In this document: one piece after another, positions 33,633-42,138 of the stretch
How the letters are laid out: each line of letters begins with the position of its first letter
How positions within the stretch are numbered: the stretch's first letter is position 1
Assembly: GCF_004526235.1 (NCBI RefSeq)
Contig: NZ_CP038159.1
Coordinates: 1,426,001 to 1,490,000 of the forward strand
DNA from: Sphingobacterium sp. CZ-2
GTDB lineage: Bacteria; Bacteroidota; Bacteroidia; Sphingobacteriales; Sphingobacteriaceae
DNA length: 64,000 bases
Reading direction: 5' to 3'
The notes under the pieces: generated by a model
Database searches by the model: none
What the model saw: only the letters and a program-made list of their open reading frames with translations
Told to the model about the DNA's origin: nothing
Made by a program: the position numbers and the translations under genes

Positions 33633-33645
33633 TCGTTATAAAGAC

Positions 33646-34008
33646 ATGTTGAAATTGCTCTACATACCGATAATCATGATGTGTTGGATCTTCATTCCAA
33701 AACAATCAGCGGCCTGTGAAGAGCATTCCTCCCCGAAAAAAGAAATGAGCTGTACGCATGCGCAGCAAGAAAACACTGAAGAACATGCTTCTACAGATCA
33801 AGAACATGCCTCTCCGAATAAAGACTGTTGTTCTTCCGATGGCCCATGCTGTTGCATCATTCCTATGGTACAACATACCTTTTTATTGGTACAGCATTTA
33901 GATTTTCAATTTATTGCTACTGAAAATATTACAGAATATCACTTCTATGACCAGCCGCTATCCAGTGCTGGATTTTCTAAAATTTTTACCCCTCCTAAAA
34001 TAGCCTAA
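33646..34008 (+). CDS. Small secreted Cys/His-rich protein, probably copper-binding
   Basis: 120 residues. N-terminal hydrophobic signal (LLYIPIIMMCWIFIPKQSAA, processed near AAC), followed by a spacer with regularly placed His/Cys/Glu (CEEHSSPKKEMSCTHAQQEN, EEHASTDQEHASPNKDCC), a dense CCSSDGPCCC and a C-terminal part with H-x-H-like residues. No homologous family recognised. Its place just upstream of an HMA-DUF3347 protein and a multicopper oxidase suggests a copper buffer or chaperone, which is inference. Confidence 0.6.
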   Translation: MLKLLYIPIIMMCWIFIPKQSAACEEHSSPKKEMSCTHAQQENTEEHASTDQEHASPNKDCCSSDGPCCCIIPMVQHTFLLVQHLDFQFIATENITEYHFYDQPLSSAGFSKIFTPPKIA

Positions 34009-34135
34009 TCTATTTCAATTTATTTAGGTAGTATTCTTACGAATATGGATGTATTCGAAGGAATCGCTAGCTTTTCTATGGATGTCATTACCCAACGGTA
34101 TGACGGCTATTTTATGTGATTAAAAATTTAAGAAA

Positions 34136-34990
34136 ATGAAAAAATTAACGATATATATCTTCATCAGTGTATTAGGTATTGGAGCATTACAGGCTCAAAT
34201 CAAGAACCAGGAAACCATTACAGCAAGTATCAAGGGGAATTGCGGGATGTGCAAAAAAACCATTGAAAAAGCAGGAAACGAGAAAAACATTTCGGCGGTT
34301 AATTGGGATGCAGACAGCCAAACGGCTAGCATCAGTTTTGATAAGACAAAAACATCAAAAGAGGCCATTTTGAAGAAAATTGCGCAGGTAGGTTATGATA
34401 ATGAATCATTCCGTGCCCCTGACGATGTGTATGCTAAATTGCATGAATGTTGTTTATATGATAGGGATCATGAAACGGCGGTTGCAAAAGAAGACCATGC
34501 AGGGCATATTGCTAAAAATGATCATGCAGCCCATTCAAGCCATCAAATGAACAACAGCAAGGAAACCAGTCTGAACTCGGTTTATGGCCATTATCTTGGT
34601 CTTAAAGATGCCTTGGTCGCTAGCAATGCAAATACCGCGGCATCTCATGCCAAAGAATTAAGCAAGGCTATTCAACAAGTGGATATGGGGAAATTGGAAA
34701 AATCAGAACATGATGCCTGGATGAAAGTCTATAAATCCTTGGAAAAAGACGCTTCAGCAATTGCAGCGGAGAAATCCATCGATAAACAAAGAATCAATTT
34801 CATCAATCTTTCCAACAATCTTTACAGCTTAGCAAAGGTAGCCAAAGCGGATAAGCCTCTTTATTGGCAATTCTGCCCAATGGCAAATAACAATAAAGGT
34901 GCGTTTTGGTTAAGTTCAGAGCAAGAGATCAAAAACCCTTACTTCGGCAGTAAAATGTTGACCTGTGGTTCGGTAAAAGAAAAGATATGA
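34136..34990 (+). CDS. HMA domain plus DUF3347 copper-handling protein
   Basis: 284 residues, exported (signal ending ALQAQ). HMA-like domain at about 25-95 with GNCGMCKKTIEKAG, a His-rich spacer (KEDHAGHIAKNDHAAHSSHQ, about 119-138), and a DUF3347 domain at about 145-284 ending FCPMANNNKGAFWLSSEQEI and KMLTCGSVKEKI. Cys/Met positions near the C-terminus (CPMA, LTCG) look like a metal site of the CusB-like fold. Likely delivers Cu(I) to the multicopper oxidase, whose start overlaps its stop by 4 bases (ATGA). Confidence 0.88.
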   Translation: MKKLTIYIFISVLGIGALQAQIKNQETITASIKGNCGMCKKTIEKAGNEKNISAVNWDADSQTASISFDKTKTSKEAILKKIAQVGYDNESFRAPDDVYAKLHECCLYDRDHETAVAKEDHAGHIAKNDHAAHSSHQMNNSKETSLNSVYGHYLGLKDALVASNANTAASHAKELSKAIQQVDMGKLEKSEHDAWMKVYKSLEKDASAIAAEKSIDKQRINFINLSNNLYSLAKVAKADKPLYWQFCPMANNNKGAFWLSSEQEIKNPYFGSKMLTCGSVKEKI

Positions 34991-37275
34991 GAAGTCTAAC
35001 GAAATACATCCTGCTCCTATTAACGGCAGTCCTGTATTTTCCGGCGGATGCACAACAGGTCGTGCGATATGATCTTTATGTAAGGGATACCATGGTCAAC
35101 TTCAGCGGAAAACCAAAGAACGGGATTTCGGTTAATGGCGGTATTCCGATGCCGACATTGACCTTTACAGAAGGAGATACCGCAGAAGTGCATGTCCATA
35201 ATAAAATGAAAGCAGGAACATCCCTCCATTGGCATGGGGTGTTTCTGCCTAATAAAGAAGATGGGGTTCCTTTTTTGACCCAAATGCCCATCAAAACCGA
35301 TGAACCTTTTGTATATCGTTTTCCGATCAAACAGAATGGTACTTATTGGTACCATAGCCATTCAGGAATGCAGGAACAAATAGGCATGTATGGAGCCATC
35401 ATATTCAATAAAAAGAAGGGTGATCCAACTTTCCGAAAGGGAATAGACGATATTCCATCCATCCCCTTGGTGCTTAGCGAATGGACAGATCTTGATCCAG
35501 ACAATGTACACCGGATGTTGCACAATGCAAATGATTGGTTTGCGATCAAAAAGAACGCAGTTCAGAGTTATGCAGAAGCAATCCAGGCGGGACATTTCAA
35601 GACCAAAGTGACGAATGAATGGAAACGCATGTTGGCCATGGACGTGAGTGACGTTTATTACAACAAATTTCTCATTAATGGGGGCTCTGAAAAAGTGTAT
35701 CCGGATTTCAAAGCGGGTGATAAGGTTAGGCTGCGTGTGATCAATGCCGGAGCATCTTCCTACTTTTGGTTGACCTATGCCGGTGGTAAGATCACGGTGG
35801 TTGCGAATGATGGAAATGACGTAGAACCGGTGGAAGTTGATCGTTTGATCGTTGGGGTTTCAGAAACCTACGATGTGGTAGTGACCATTCCGGAAGATGG
35901 ATTTTCCTATGAATTCATGGCTACGCCAGAGGATCGGACAGGAAATTCTTCTATTTATTTAGGGAATGGCATCAAACAGTTGGTCACTCCCCTTCCTACC
36001 CTTAAGTATTTTGAGGGGATGAAGATGATGAACGACATGATGAAGATGAATGGGGATCTGGATGATATGGGCATGAAAATGACGCTCCAGAAAATGGATA
36101 TGAATACGGTGATGTATCCAGAAATGGAAGATCAGCAGAAGGAGGCACATGAAGGGCATCAAATGCAGGAGAACCATAAGGGACATGATATGCAGGAAAA
36201 GCAAGATAATTCAGCGACCCATGAAGGACATGATATGAACAGTCATCAAGGGTCGGGAAACATCAAAACCCTGAATTATGGGATGTTAAAATCAACTATT
36301 CCTACTTCCCTTCCGAAGGATGCGCCTGTCCGGAACCTACATTTTGAACTGACCGGAAATATGAACCGCTATGTTTGGAGCTTGGACAATAAGGTCTTGG
36401 ACGAATCGGATAAGATCCTGATCAAGAAAGGTGAAGTATTAAGGATCACCATGTACAATAACTCCATGATGCGGCATCCGATGCATCTCCATGGTCATGA
36501 TTTCAGAGTGATCAATGGACAAGGCGAATATGCTCCTTTAAAAAATGTGTTGGATATTATGCCGATGGAAACCGATACTATTGAATTTGAATCCAATGCG
36601 GATGGTGATTGGTTTTTTCATTGCCATATCCTTTATCATATGATGGCAGGTATGGGTCGTGTTTTCAGCACGGAGAACCAACCTGCAAACCCTTATCTTC
36701 CCAATGAGCGGATGGGATACCCCATGCTCCAGAAGGAAAGCAACATGGCTCATTTCATGATCCAAAATGATTTTGCCACGAATGGGAATGATGGGGAATT
36801 AATGGCCCATAATGCGAGGTATAGCTTGACCACGGAATGGCGCTTGGGTTATAATAAGATGCATGGTTATGAGGTGGAAACCCATTTGGGAAGGTATATT
36901 GGGAAGATGCAGTGGTTTATGCCTTTTGTAGGTTTTGATTATCGATATCGAAAAATGGAAAACCATGAATCGGAGAAGAATCTTTTCGGCCAAGCGAATA
37001 GTAAGGATGAACGGGCTTTGTTCAGTGCAGGATTTGCTTATACTTTACCGATGCTGGTTCGGTTTCAGGCGGAGGTTTATCATGATGGAACGTTGAGGTT
37101 GGGGTTAATGCGGGAGGATATTCCTTTGACCAAGAGGCTGAGAGGTGGATTTATGGTGAATACGGATAAGGAGTATATGTTAGATCTGAGGTATATTTTG
37201 ACGAAGAATTTTGGTGTGCGAGGTCATTATGATTCGGATATGGGTTATGGGATTGGGTTGAGTGTGAATTATTAA
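34987..37275 (+). CDS. Multicopper oxidase with Met/His-rich linker and C-terminal beta-barrel extension
   Basis: 762 residues, exported (signal ending FPADAQQ). Copper-ligand motifs of a three-domain laccase/CopA type: LHWHGVFLP (about 78-86), YWYHSHSGMQEQ (about 119-130), RHPMHLHGHDF (about 495-505) and WFFHCHILYHMMAGM (about 541-555). Between domains, about 340-420 is rich in Met, His and Asp (MNDMMKMNGDLDDMGMKM, HEGHQMQENHKGHDMQEK), as in copper-storing or Cu(I)-sensing segments. From about 590 the chain is barrel-like (SLTTEWRLGYNKMHGYEVET, MQWFMPFVGFDYRYRKM) and ends ...GYGIGLSVNY, resembling CopB. Oxidises Cu(I) to Cu(II) to protect the cell. Overlaps the preceding gene by 4 bases. Confidence 0.9.
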   Translation: MRSLTKYILLLLTAVLYFPADAQQVVRYDLYVRDTMVNFSGKPKNGISVNGGIPMPTLTFTEGDTAEVHVHNKMKAGTSLHWHGVFLPNKEDGVPFLTQMPIKTDEPFVYRFPIKQNGTYWYHSHSGMQEQIGMYGAIIFNKKKGDPTFRKGIDDIPSIPLVLSEWTDLDPDNVHRMLHNANDWFAIKKNAVQSYAEAIQAGHFKTKVTNEWKRMLAMDVSDVYYNKFLINGGSEKVYPDFKAGDKVRLRVINAGASSYFWLTYAGGKITVVANDGNDVEPVEVDRLIVGVSETYDVVVTIPEDGFSYEFMATPEDRTGNSSIYLGNGIKQLVTPLPTLKYFEGMKMMNDMMKMNGDLDDMGMKMTLQKMDMNTVMYPEMEDQQKEAHEGHQMQENHKGHDMQEKQDNSATHEGHDMNSHQGSGNIKTLNYGMLKSTIPTSLPKDAPVRNLHFELTGNMNRYVWSLDNKVLDESDKILIKKGEVLRITMYNNSMMRHPMHLHGHDFRVINGQGEYAPLKNVLDIMPMETDTIEFESNADGDWFFHCHILYHMMAGMGRVFSTENQPANPYLPNERMGYPMLQKESNMAHFMIQNDFATNGNDGELMAHNARYSLTTEWRLGYNKMHGYEVETHLGRYIGKMQWFMPFVGFDYRYRKMENHESEKNLFGQANSKDERALFSAGFAYTLPMLVRFQAEVYHDGTLRLGLMREDIPLTKRLRGGFMVNTDKEYMLDLRYILTKNFGVRGHYDSDMGYGIGLSVNY

Positions 37276-37280
37276 ACCTA

Positions 37281-37445
37281 CGTCATTGCGAGGCACTGCG
37301 TCATTGCGAGGAGGCATTACCCCGTCCTTGCGAACCATCCGTCATTGCGAGGAGGCACGACGAAGCAATCTTTACACTAATCGAAAGATTGCTTCGTTCC
37401 TCGCAATGACGTAATTTTCGCAATGACGTTGTTTTTGCAATGGCG
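37281..37445. repeat. Composite palindromic repeat cluster D (short form)
   Basis: Several GTCATTGCGAGG half units, then GAAGCAATCTTT ... AAAGATTGCTTC around a short loop and inverted arms CCTCGCAATGACG and CGCAATGACG. Inner GTCATCCTGAGC unit is missing, so this is a reduced copy. Sits at the 3' ends of two convergent genes. Confidence 0.85.
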
Positions 37446-37468
37446 TTGTTCTCCCTATTACATTTTTC

Positions 37469-37915
37469 CTAAATATCCCTTTTATACCCTGGCTTATCCA
37501 TCATCTTATCCAAAGACATCGGGCCAGAACCTACTACCACAAAATAACAAAGCAACAACAACACCACCAAAGACAACCAGAACTCCGAATTCAGAAAACT
37601 AAATCCCTGCGTGATATTCACGAAAAACACCGCACCTATCAAAATCGGGATCTGTATCAACGCCGCTAACCTCGTCGCAAACCCCATCATGATAAAAATA
37701 CCACCTACCAAATGCGCAAATACCACATAATGTACCGCCCCCCAAATAGAAAGCTGAAAATGCGTTCGCTCAATTAATGCAGCTACGGAATCCCTGTCCA
37801 TAACAAAACTTACACCTTTGGCAAAAATCAAAATGCCGAGTGCAATCCGGATGAAATCAATCCACCTTGGATGGTGATGATCTCCCCAATATTCAATTCG
37901 TTGAATTAGGTTCAT
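37469..37915 (-). CDS. DoxX-family membrane protein
   Basis: 148 residues with four membrane helices (IDFIRIALGILIFAKGVSFV, HYVVFAHLVGGIFIMMGFA, AALIQIPILIGAVFFVNI, FWLSLVVLLLLCYFVVVG). The reading resembles the DoxX family of small quinone- or thiosulfate-linked proteins. A strong AGGAGG lies 7 bases before ATG (37919-37926 on the reverse strand), unusual for this genome and suggesting high translation. No operon partner: the fucosidase gene is 62 bases downstream and the barrel-fused oxidase is convergent. Confidence 0.88.
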   Translation of the reverse strand: MNLIQRIEYWGDHHHPRWIDFIRIALGILIFAKGVSFVMDRDSVAALIERTHFQLSIWGAVHYVVFAHLVGGIFIMMGFATRLAALIQIPILIGAVFFVNITQGFSFLNSEFWLSLVVLLLLCYFVVVGSGPMSLDKMMDKPGYKRDI

Positions 37916-37918
37916 AAT

Positions 37919-37926
37919 AACCTCCT
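37919..37926 (-). promoter_or_regulatory. Strong Shine-Dalgarno of the DoxX gene
   Basis: AGGAGGTT 5 bases before ATG on the reverse strand, much closer to the E. coli consensus than most starts here. Confidence 0.6.
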
Positions 37927-38001
37927 TTTTTAATTGGTCATACTAAAACAACGAACAATAACCCGCTGATATTGTGTGGATTATTATCAAATATTTTTAG
38001 A

Positions 38002-39408
38002 TCAGTTCAATATCAACTCAATAACCGGAATTTCCACATTCGGTTTTACCACCGGCAGATCCATGATCAGATCATTCTCTCTGGCCGTAATCGCCATGTG
38101 CTCCCCATCGTTGGATTTTGTCCTGGAGGTATATTTAACTTCCGAATTATCATGCAGAAATTGCGCATATTTCACCTTCCCTTTAAAATTTGGCAGATAA
38201 AGCGTTTTGAAAGGATATTGCAATAAATGAACATACAAACGCTTGGTCTTCGGGTTATAGGTCAACAACGTATTACCCGGTTTCTGAAAATCCGCAGGCG
38301 CCTCTGTACAGCCGTAAATAGATGCCGAGTGGAATTTCATCCATTTCCCAATAGCTTCCAATCGATCATTTGCCCGATCATCAAAATTCCCTCTCGCTGT
38401 TGGCCCCACATTCAGTAACAGGTTACCGCCCTTACTCACCACCTCGATCAGCATGGCGATAAGCTGGTTGGAGGACTTCCAGGTGTTCTCATCCCTATGG
38501 TATCCCCAAGATCCCGAAAAAGTCTGGCAAGTCTCCCAAGGAACCCTCACCCCGTTAAAAGTCGGCCACTCATTCGGCATGAATTGTTCTGGCGTTTTAT
38601 AATCCCATCCCCAAGCTTCAGCTCCCATATCCAAACGATCATTCATGATGATGTTAGGTTGCAGCTCCCGCGCCAGTTTGATCAGTCCCTCGCTGTCCCA
38701 ATCCTTGTTTCCTTTGCCATTAGGCCCCGGATACGAAAAATCCCAGAACAACAGATCGATCTTTCCATAATTGCCCAGCAATTCCCTGACCTGCTCCTTC
38801 AAATACTTCCGGAAATTATCCATATTTTTACCCGAATTCGTGGCGATGGCTTCCTGGTTGCCTCTCAGAGGATGCGTATTATCAATGGTAAAGTCTGGAT
38901 GGTACCAATCGATCACCGAAAAATAGAAACCCACTTTCAGTCCGTTCTTACGGCAGGCTTCCACAAAAGGTTTCAACAGGTCTTTTCCATAAGGTGTTTT
39001 GGCCGCATTGAAATTGCTCGATTTGGTATCCCACAAACAAAATCCCTCATGATGCTTGGCGGTTAACACCACATATTTCATCCCGGCATTCTTGGCCGCT
39101 AAAGCCCATTCTTCGGGATGGTATAAGTCAGGATTAAAAAGATCAAAGTATTTCTTCTTATAGGTTTCATGGTCGGTTCTTTCGATCTGCTGAACCCATT
39201 CATGCCGTGCTGGCAAGGCATACAATCCCCAATGGATGAACATTCCGAATCGGTCGTTCTTCCACCAGGCCATCCGTTCTTCTTTGTTATCAATGGATTT
39301 TTCCTTCCAGTCTTTTCCTTGGGCAACGGCTTGGGAGGAAACAGAACCAAAAAGCAAACAGGCTAACGCTAATTTTTTAAGTAAAGGTTTTTGGAATAAG
39401 TTGATCAT
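38002..39408 (-). CDS. GH29 alpha-L-fucosidase, exported
   Basis: 468 residues with signal peptide (LACLLFGSVSSQAVAQG). Family GH29 blocks: WWKNDRFGMFIHWGLYALPA, AKNAGMKYVVLTAKHHEGFC, WDTKSSNFNAAKTPYGKDLL, YFSVIDWYHPDF, and KIDLLFWDFSYPGPNG, whose Asp (about residue 225) fits the nucleophile; GGNLLLNVGPTARG is also seen. It removes terminal alpha-fucose from glycans in the periplasm or outside. No SusCD pair or sulfatase next to it, so it is not in an obvious polysaccharide-utilisation locus. Confidence 0.94.
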   Translation of the reverse strand: MINLFQKPLLKKLALACLLFGSVSSQAVAQGKDWKEKSIDNKEERMAWWKNDRFGMFIHWGLYALPARHEWVQQIERTDHETYKKKYFDLFNPDLYHPEEWALAAKNAGMKYVVLTAKHHEGFCLWDTKSSNFNAAKTPYGKDLLKPFVEACRKNGLKVGFYFSVIDWYHPDFTIDNTHPLRGNQEAIATNSGKNMDNFRKYLKEQVRELLGNYGKIDLLFWDFSYPGPNGKGNKDWDSEGLIKLARELQPNIIMNDRLDMGAEAWGWDYKTPEQFMPNEWPTFNGVRVPWETCQTFSGSWGYHRDENTWKSSNQLIAMLIEVVSKGGNLLLNVGPTARGNFDDRANDRLEAIGKWMKFHSASIYGCTEAPADFQKPGNTLLTYNPKTKRLYVHLLQYPFKTLYLPNFKGKVKYAQFLHDNSEVKYTSRTKSNDGEHMAITARENDLIMDLPVVKPNVEIPVIELILN

Positions 39409-39486
39409 AATGGTTAGAATATAAATAACTGAAAATAGGAAAAATAAAACTATTTCTACAATTTATTGTTTATTAATAAGATAATC

Positions 39487-39498
39487 CCTAAAGGAGAA
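39487..39498 (+). promoter_or_regulatory. Ribosome binding site of the amidohydrolase-like gene
   Basis: AAAGGAGAATTT sits 5 bases before the ATG at 39503, a clear Shine-Dalgarno for the three-gene operon. Confidence 0.55.
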
Positions 39499-39502
39499 TT
39501 TT

Positions 39503-40291
39503 ATGCCTTTGCTTACAAAATATGAAATCAAATTGGCCGATAGCCCATTCTGGACTTTTGCTATCCACGACGGCCACGATATAGATGAAAAATTACTGCC
39601 TTATCAACTGTTGAATGAGGAAGAACGATTACGGGAGGAAGATCCCTTTACTGCGCTGATCGCCGAACTTCCCTGCAATCGCTTTATTATGGAAAGCTCA
39701 CGCTTTCAATTGGACATCAACCGTACCTTGGATGACGCCATCTACCTCAAACCCGAACAGGCTTGGGGTTTAAATGTATGGAAAGAGGACTTCCCATTGG
39801 AATTGATCAGTGAACTCCGTAATGATCATCGCGAAATATTTGAAATCATAGAGAGTAAGATCCAGGATACCATTGCCCAATTTGGCTATTTCATTATCTT
39901 GGATATCCATAGCTATAACGCCAAACGCGAAGGTCCAGACCAAGAGATCAATATGGATACGGATCCTGAAATAAACTTTGGCACCATCCACCTCAACCAA
40001 AAGTGGAGACCATTAATGGATGAATTGATTAACTTTATATCAGCGGAGGAATTGAATGGCCAGGCCATTGATGTAAGGGAGAATGTAAAGTTCAAAGGCG
40101 GCTATTTCGCGCAGACCATGAACCAACTCTATGGAGACTATGGTTTCGTGCTGGCGATCGAATTCCGGAAAGATTTTATGGATGAATGGACCGGTGACCC
40201 CGATTACCACAAAATCATGGCCTGCAAACAGTTACTCTTAAAATCATTGACGGTATTTAACCAGTATTTTCACCAAGATGGAAAAGAATAA
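39503..40291 (+). CDS. N-formylglutamate amidohydrolase-family protein (FGase)
   Basis: 262 residues, cytoplasmic. Zn/active-site blocks of the FGase family: IHDGHDIDEK (about 21-30), SSRFQLDINRTLDDA with the DINR motif (about 62-76), YFIILDIHSYNAKREG (about 129-144) and KFKGGYFAQTMNQLYG (about 196-211). Classical members remove formyl or other N-acyl groups from glutamate in histidine degradation, but no hut genes are here. Instead it leads an operon with a DUF1704 carboxypeptidase (14-base overlap) and an ATP-grasp ligase, so the true substrate is probably another N-acyl or peptide-like amide. Confidence 0.85.
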   Translation: MPLLTKYEIKLADSPFWTFAIHDGHDIDEKLLPYQLLNEEERLREEDPFTALIAELPCNRFIMESSRFQLDINRTLDDAIYLKPEQAWGLNVWKEDFPLELISELRNDHREIFEIIESKIQDTIAQFGYFIILDIHSYNAKREGPDQEINMDTDPEINFGTIHLNQKWRPLMDELINFISAEELNGQAIDVRENVKFKGGYFAQTMNQLYGDYGFVLAIEFRKDFMDEWTGDPDYHKIMACKQLLLKSLTVFNQYFHQDGKE

Positions 40292-42107
40292 AGCACTTTT
40301 ACGTATTCTAAATGCGATCAATAAACGTACTCCTATCCATTATCAAGTTCCAAATGCCGGTAAATTCATATTCAATAAAATAGTTCCCTATATTTTTATT
40401 TACCGTGTTCCAGACACGGGTAAAAAGGATAAAATGATTGCCGATTTGGCAAAGACCGAAAATGCAAGCATTGTATGTAAAGAAGATGAATTTGCGCTGG
40501 AGGAATGGATAAAACCGATTGCTGAATCCTTGGCACAAGAATTTGGTGCCTGTCTATTGATTGAAACTTGGATTTCGGAATCCAACCAAAAGGATGATAT
40601 CCTTTTGCATGTCGGTCAGAAAGATATACTCCCACTTGCGGAATATTTTGAAAGGAACATCCGGATGGAAACGGCAGAATTATCGGTAGCCATTTCTAAG
40701 GACCTGCAGATTCCAAAACCGGAAAACCTGCCATCCTTATTCTCGAAGAAATACCTGCAGAACAAGCAGATTTTATTATTGGGAATATCCATAAAAAAGC
40801 GATATATCGATTACGAAGAGAATATTTTACCACTCTTGATGCGTACCTATCGCGAAACATTGGCAAAATCACTTTCCCGACTTTTCTTTGAATTCCTGCG
40901 GGTCTATACCCACTTGAATGCCACTGCCCAAAAGATCAATGTTCATCAGGAACTTACCCCGATGATGAATGAGATCGATGATGCCTTGGCCCAGGAAAGC
41001 AAGAAATTCGATTTCCTATTGATGGTCACGCCTTTGAATGCCCATGAAGCTTGGTTGCAGTTCAAAAAGGATAAATATTGGAAAACACCAAAATTCCTTT
41101 ACCGACCTATGCACGTAGATCCCGATCTGGTTAAACGCCGGTTGTACAACCTCCGGATCGAAGATATTTACGATCCTACGATGGCCTATATTTTTCGGGA
41201 CAAAAGAACCGAATTGGACTCCATGATCACCATGCTGGCCGATCGTGGTAAAGAGGATTTCCTGCATGGGAGCCTACAGGTATTCGGGAATGTTTCAGAG
41301 AAACTATACAACTCCGCTTTGGCCCTATTGATGATGACCGAACCAGAAACGACTTCCAGCAAAAATGAAGAATGGATCGGACCAAGTGAATTTGCCAAAA
41401 TGGCCAAGGAAGAAGTTAAATTTCTGCAACAACAAAATCAGGAATTCAATTGTCCTATCCGTATCCGCGAAGATATTTCGGGGGTTATGGTCAATAGAGG
41501 GGCATTGAATATCAGTAAGGAGTATAAACTCACCAAATCACGGGCAAAAGCACTCATCCAGCATGAGATCGGCACCCATGTCGTAACCTATTTCAATGGC
41601 AGGATGCAACCATTGAACCTTTTTAGTTTGGGTGTTCCCGGCTATGAAGAATTACAGGAAGGCTTGGCGGTACTTTCGGAATATATTGTTGATGGTCTGA
41701 ACAACGATCGGTTAAGGATCATTGCAGCGAGGGTTATTGCGGTACAACATATGCTCTTGGGTAATTCCTTCACCGATACCTTTGCCCTGTTGGTCGACCA
41801 ATTTGGGTTCAAACATGAAACATCTTTTCAGATTGTCATGCGGGTTTATCGTGGTGGTGGATTGACCAAGGATATGCTCTACCTCAAGGGCATCATGGAA
41901 TTGATCGAATACCTAAAGGAAAACAACAATGTACATCTCCTGATGATGGGGAAAATACGAAAAGATTACCTGCCGATCATCAAAGACCTGCTGCAAAAAG
42001 AAATCCTTATTCCACCAGCCATTACACCGAGGTTCATGTTTCCTGAATATTTGGATAAATGGAAAGAGGTGAAGACAAAAGCATCTGTTTTTAAATTGAC
42101 ACATTAA
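40278..42107 (+). CDS. DUF1704/QEGLA-motif metallopeptidase (tyrosine carboxypeptidase-like)
   Basis: 609 residues, soluble. The zinc site HEIGTH is in KALIQHEIGTHVVTYFNG (about 428-434), with downstream Glu in GYEELQEGLAVLSEYIV (QEGLA motif, about 456-472). This is the DUF1704 family, whose eukaryotic members (MATCAP1/2) remove the C-terminal tyrosine from tubulin; the bacterial members are often annotated 'flavohemoglobin expression-modulating'. N-terminal half (about 1-260) has no recognised motif, perhaps a specificity domain. It overlaps the FGase gene by 14 bases and precedes a glutathione-synthetase-like ligase by 31 bases. Confidence 0.9.
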   Translation: MEKNKALLRILNAINKRTPIHYQVPNAGKFIFNKIVPYIFIYRVPDTGKKDKMIADLAKTENASIVCKEDEFALEEWIKPIAESLAQEFGACLLIETWISESNQKDDILLHVGQKDILPLAEYFERNIRMETAELSVAISKDLQIPKPENLPSLFSKKYLQNKQILLLGISIKKRYIDYEENILPLLMRTYRETLAKSLSRLFFEFLRVYTHLNATAQKINVHQELTPMMNEIDDALAQESKKFDFLLMVTPLNAHEAWLQFKKDKYWKTPKFLYRPMHVDPDLVKRRLYNLRIEDIYDPTMAYIFRDKRTELDSMITMLADRGKEDFLHGSLQVFGNVSEKLYNSALALLMMTEPETTSSKNEEWIGPSEFAKMAKEEVKFLQQQNQEFNCPIRIREDISGVMVNRGALNISKEYKLTKSRAKALIQHEIGTHVVTYFNGRMQPLNLFSLGVPGYEELQEGLAVLSEYIVDGLNNDRLRIIAARVIAVQHMLLGNSFTDTFALLVDQFGFKHETSFQIVMRVYRGGGLTKDMLYLKGIMELIEYLKENNNVHLLMMGKIRKDYLPIIKDLLQKEILIPPAITPRFMFPEYLDKWKEVKTKASVFKLTH

Positions 42108-42138
42108 ATCACTACATAAGAAAAAACTCAACGCAAAT

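Noticed and set aside
38497-39066. Plus-strand frame antisense to the fucosidase gene
   Set aside because: Lies wholly within the confident GH29 gene and encodes no recognisable domain.
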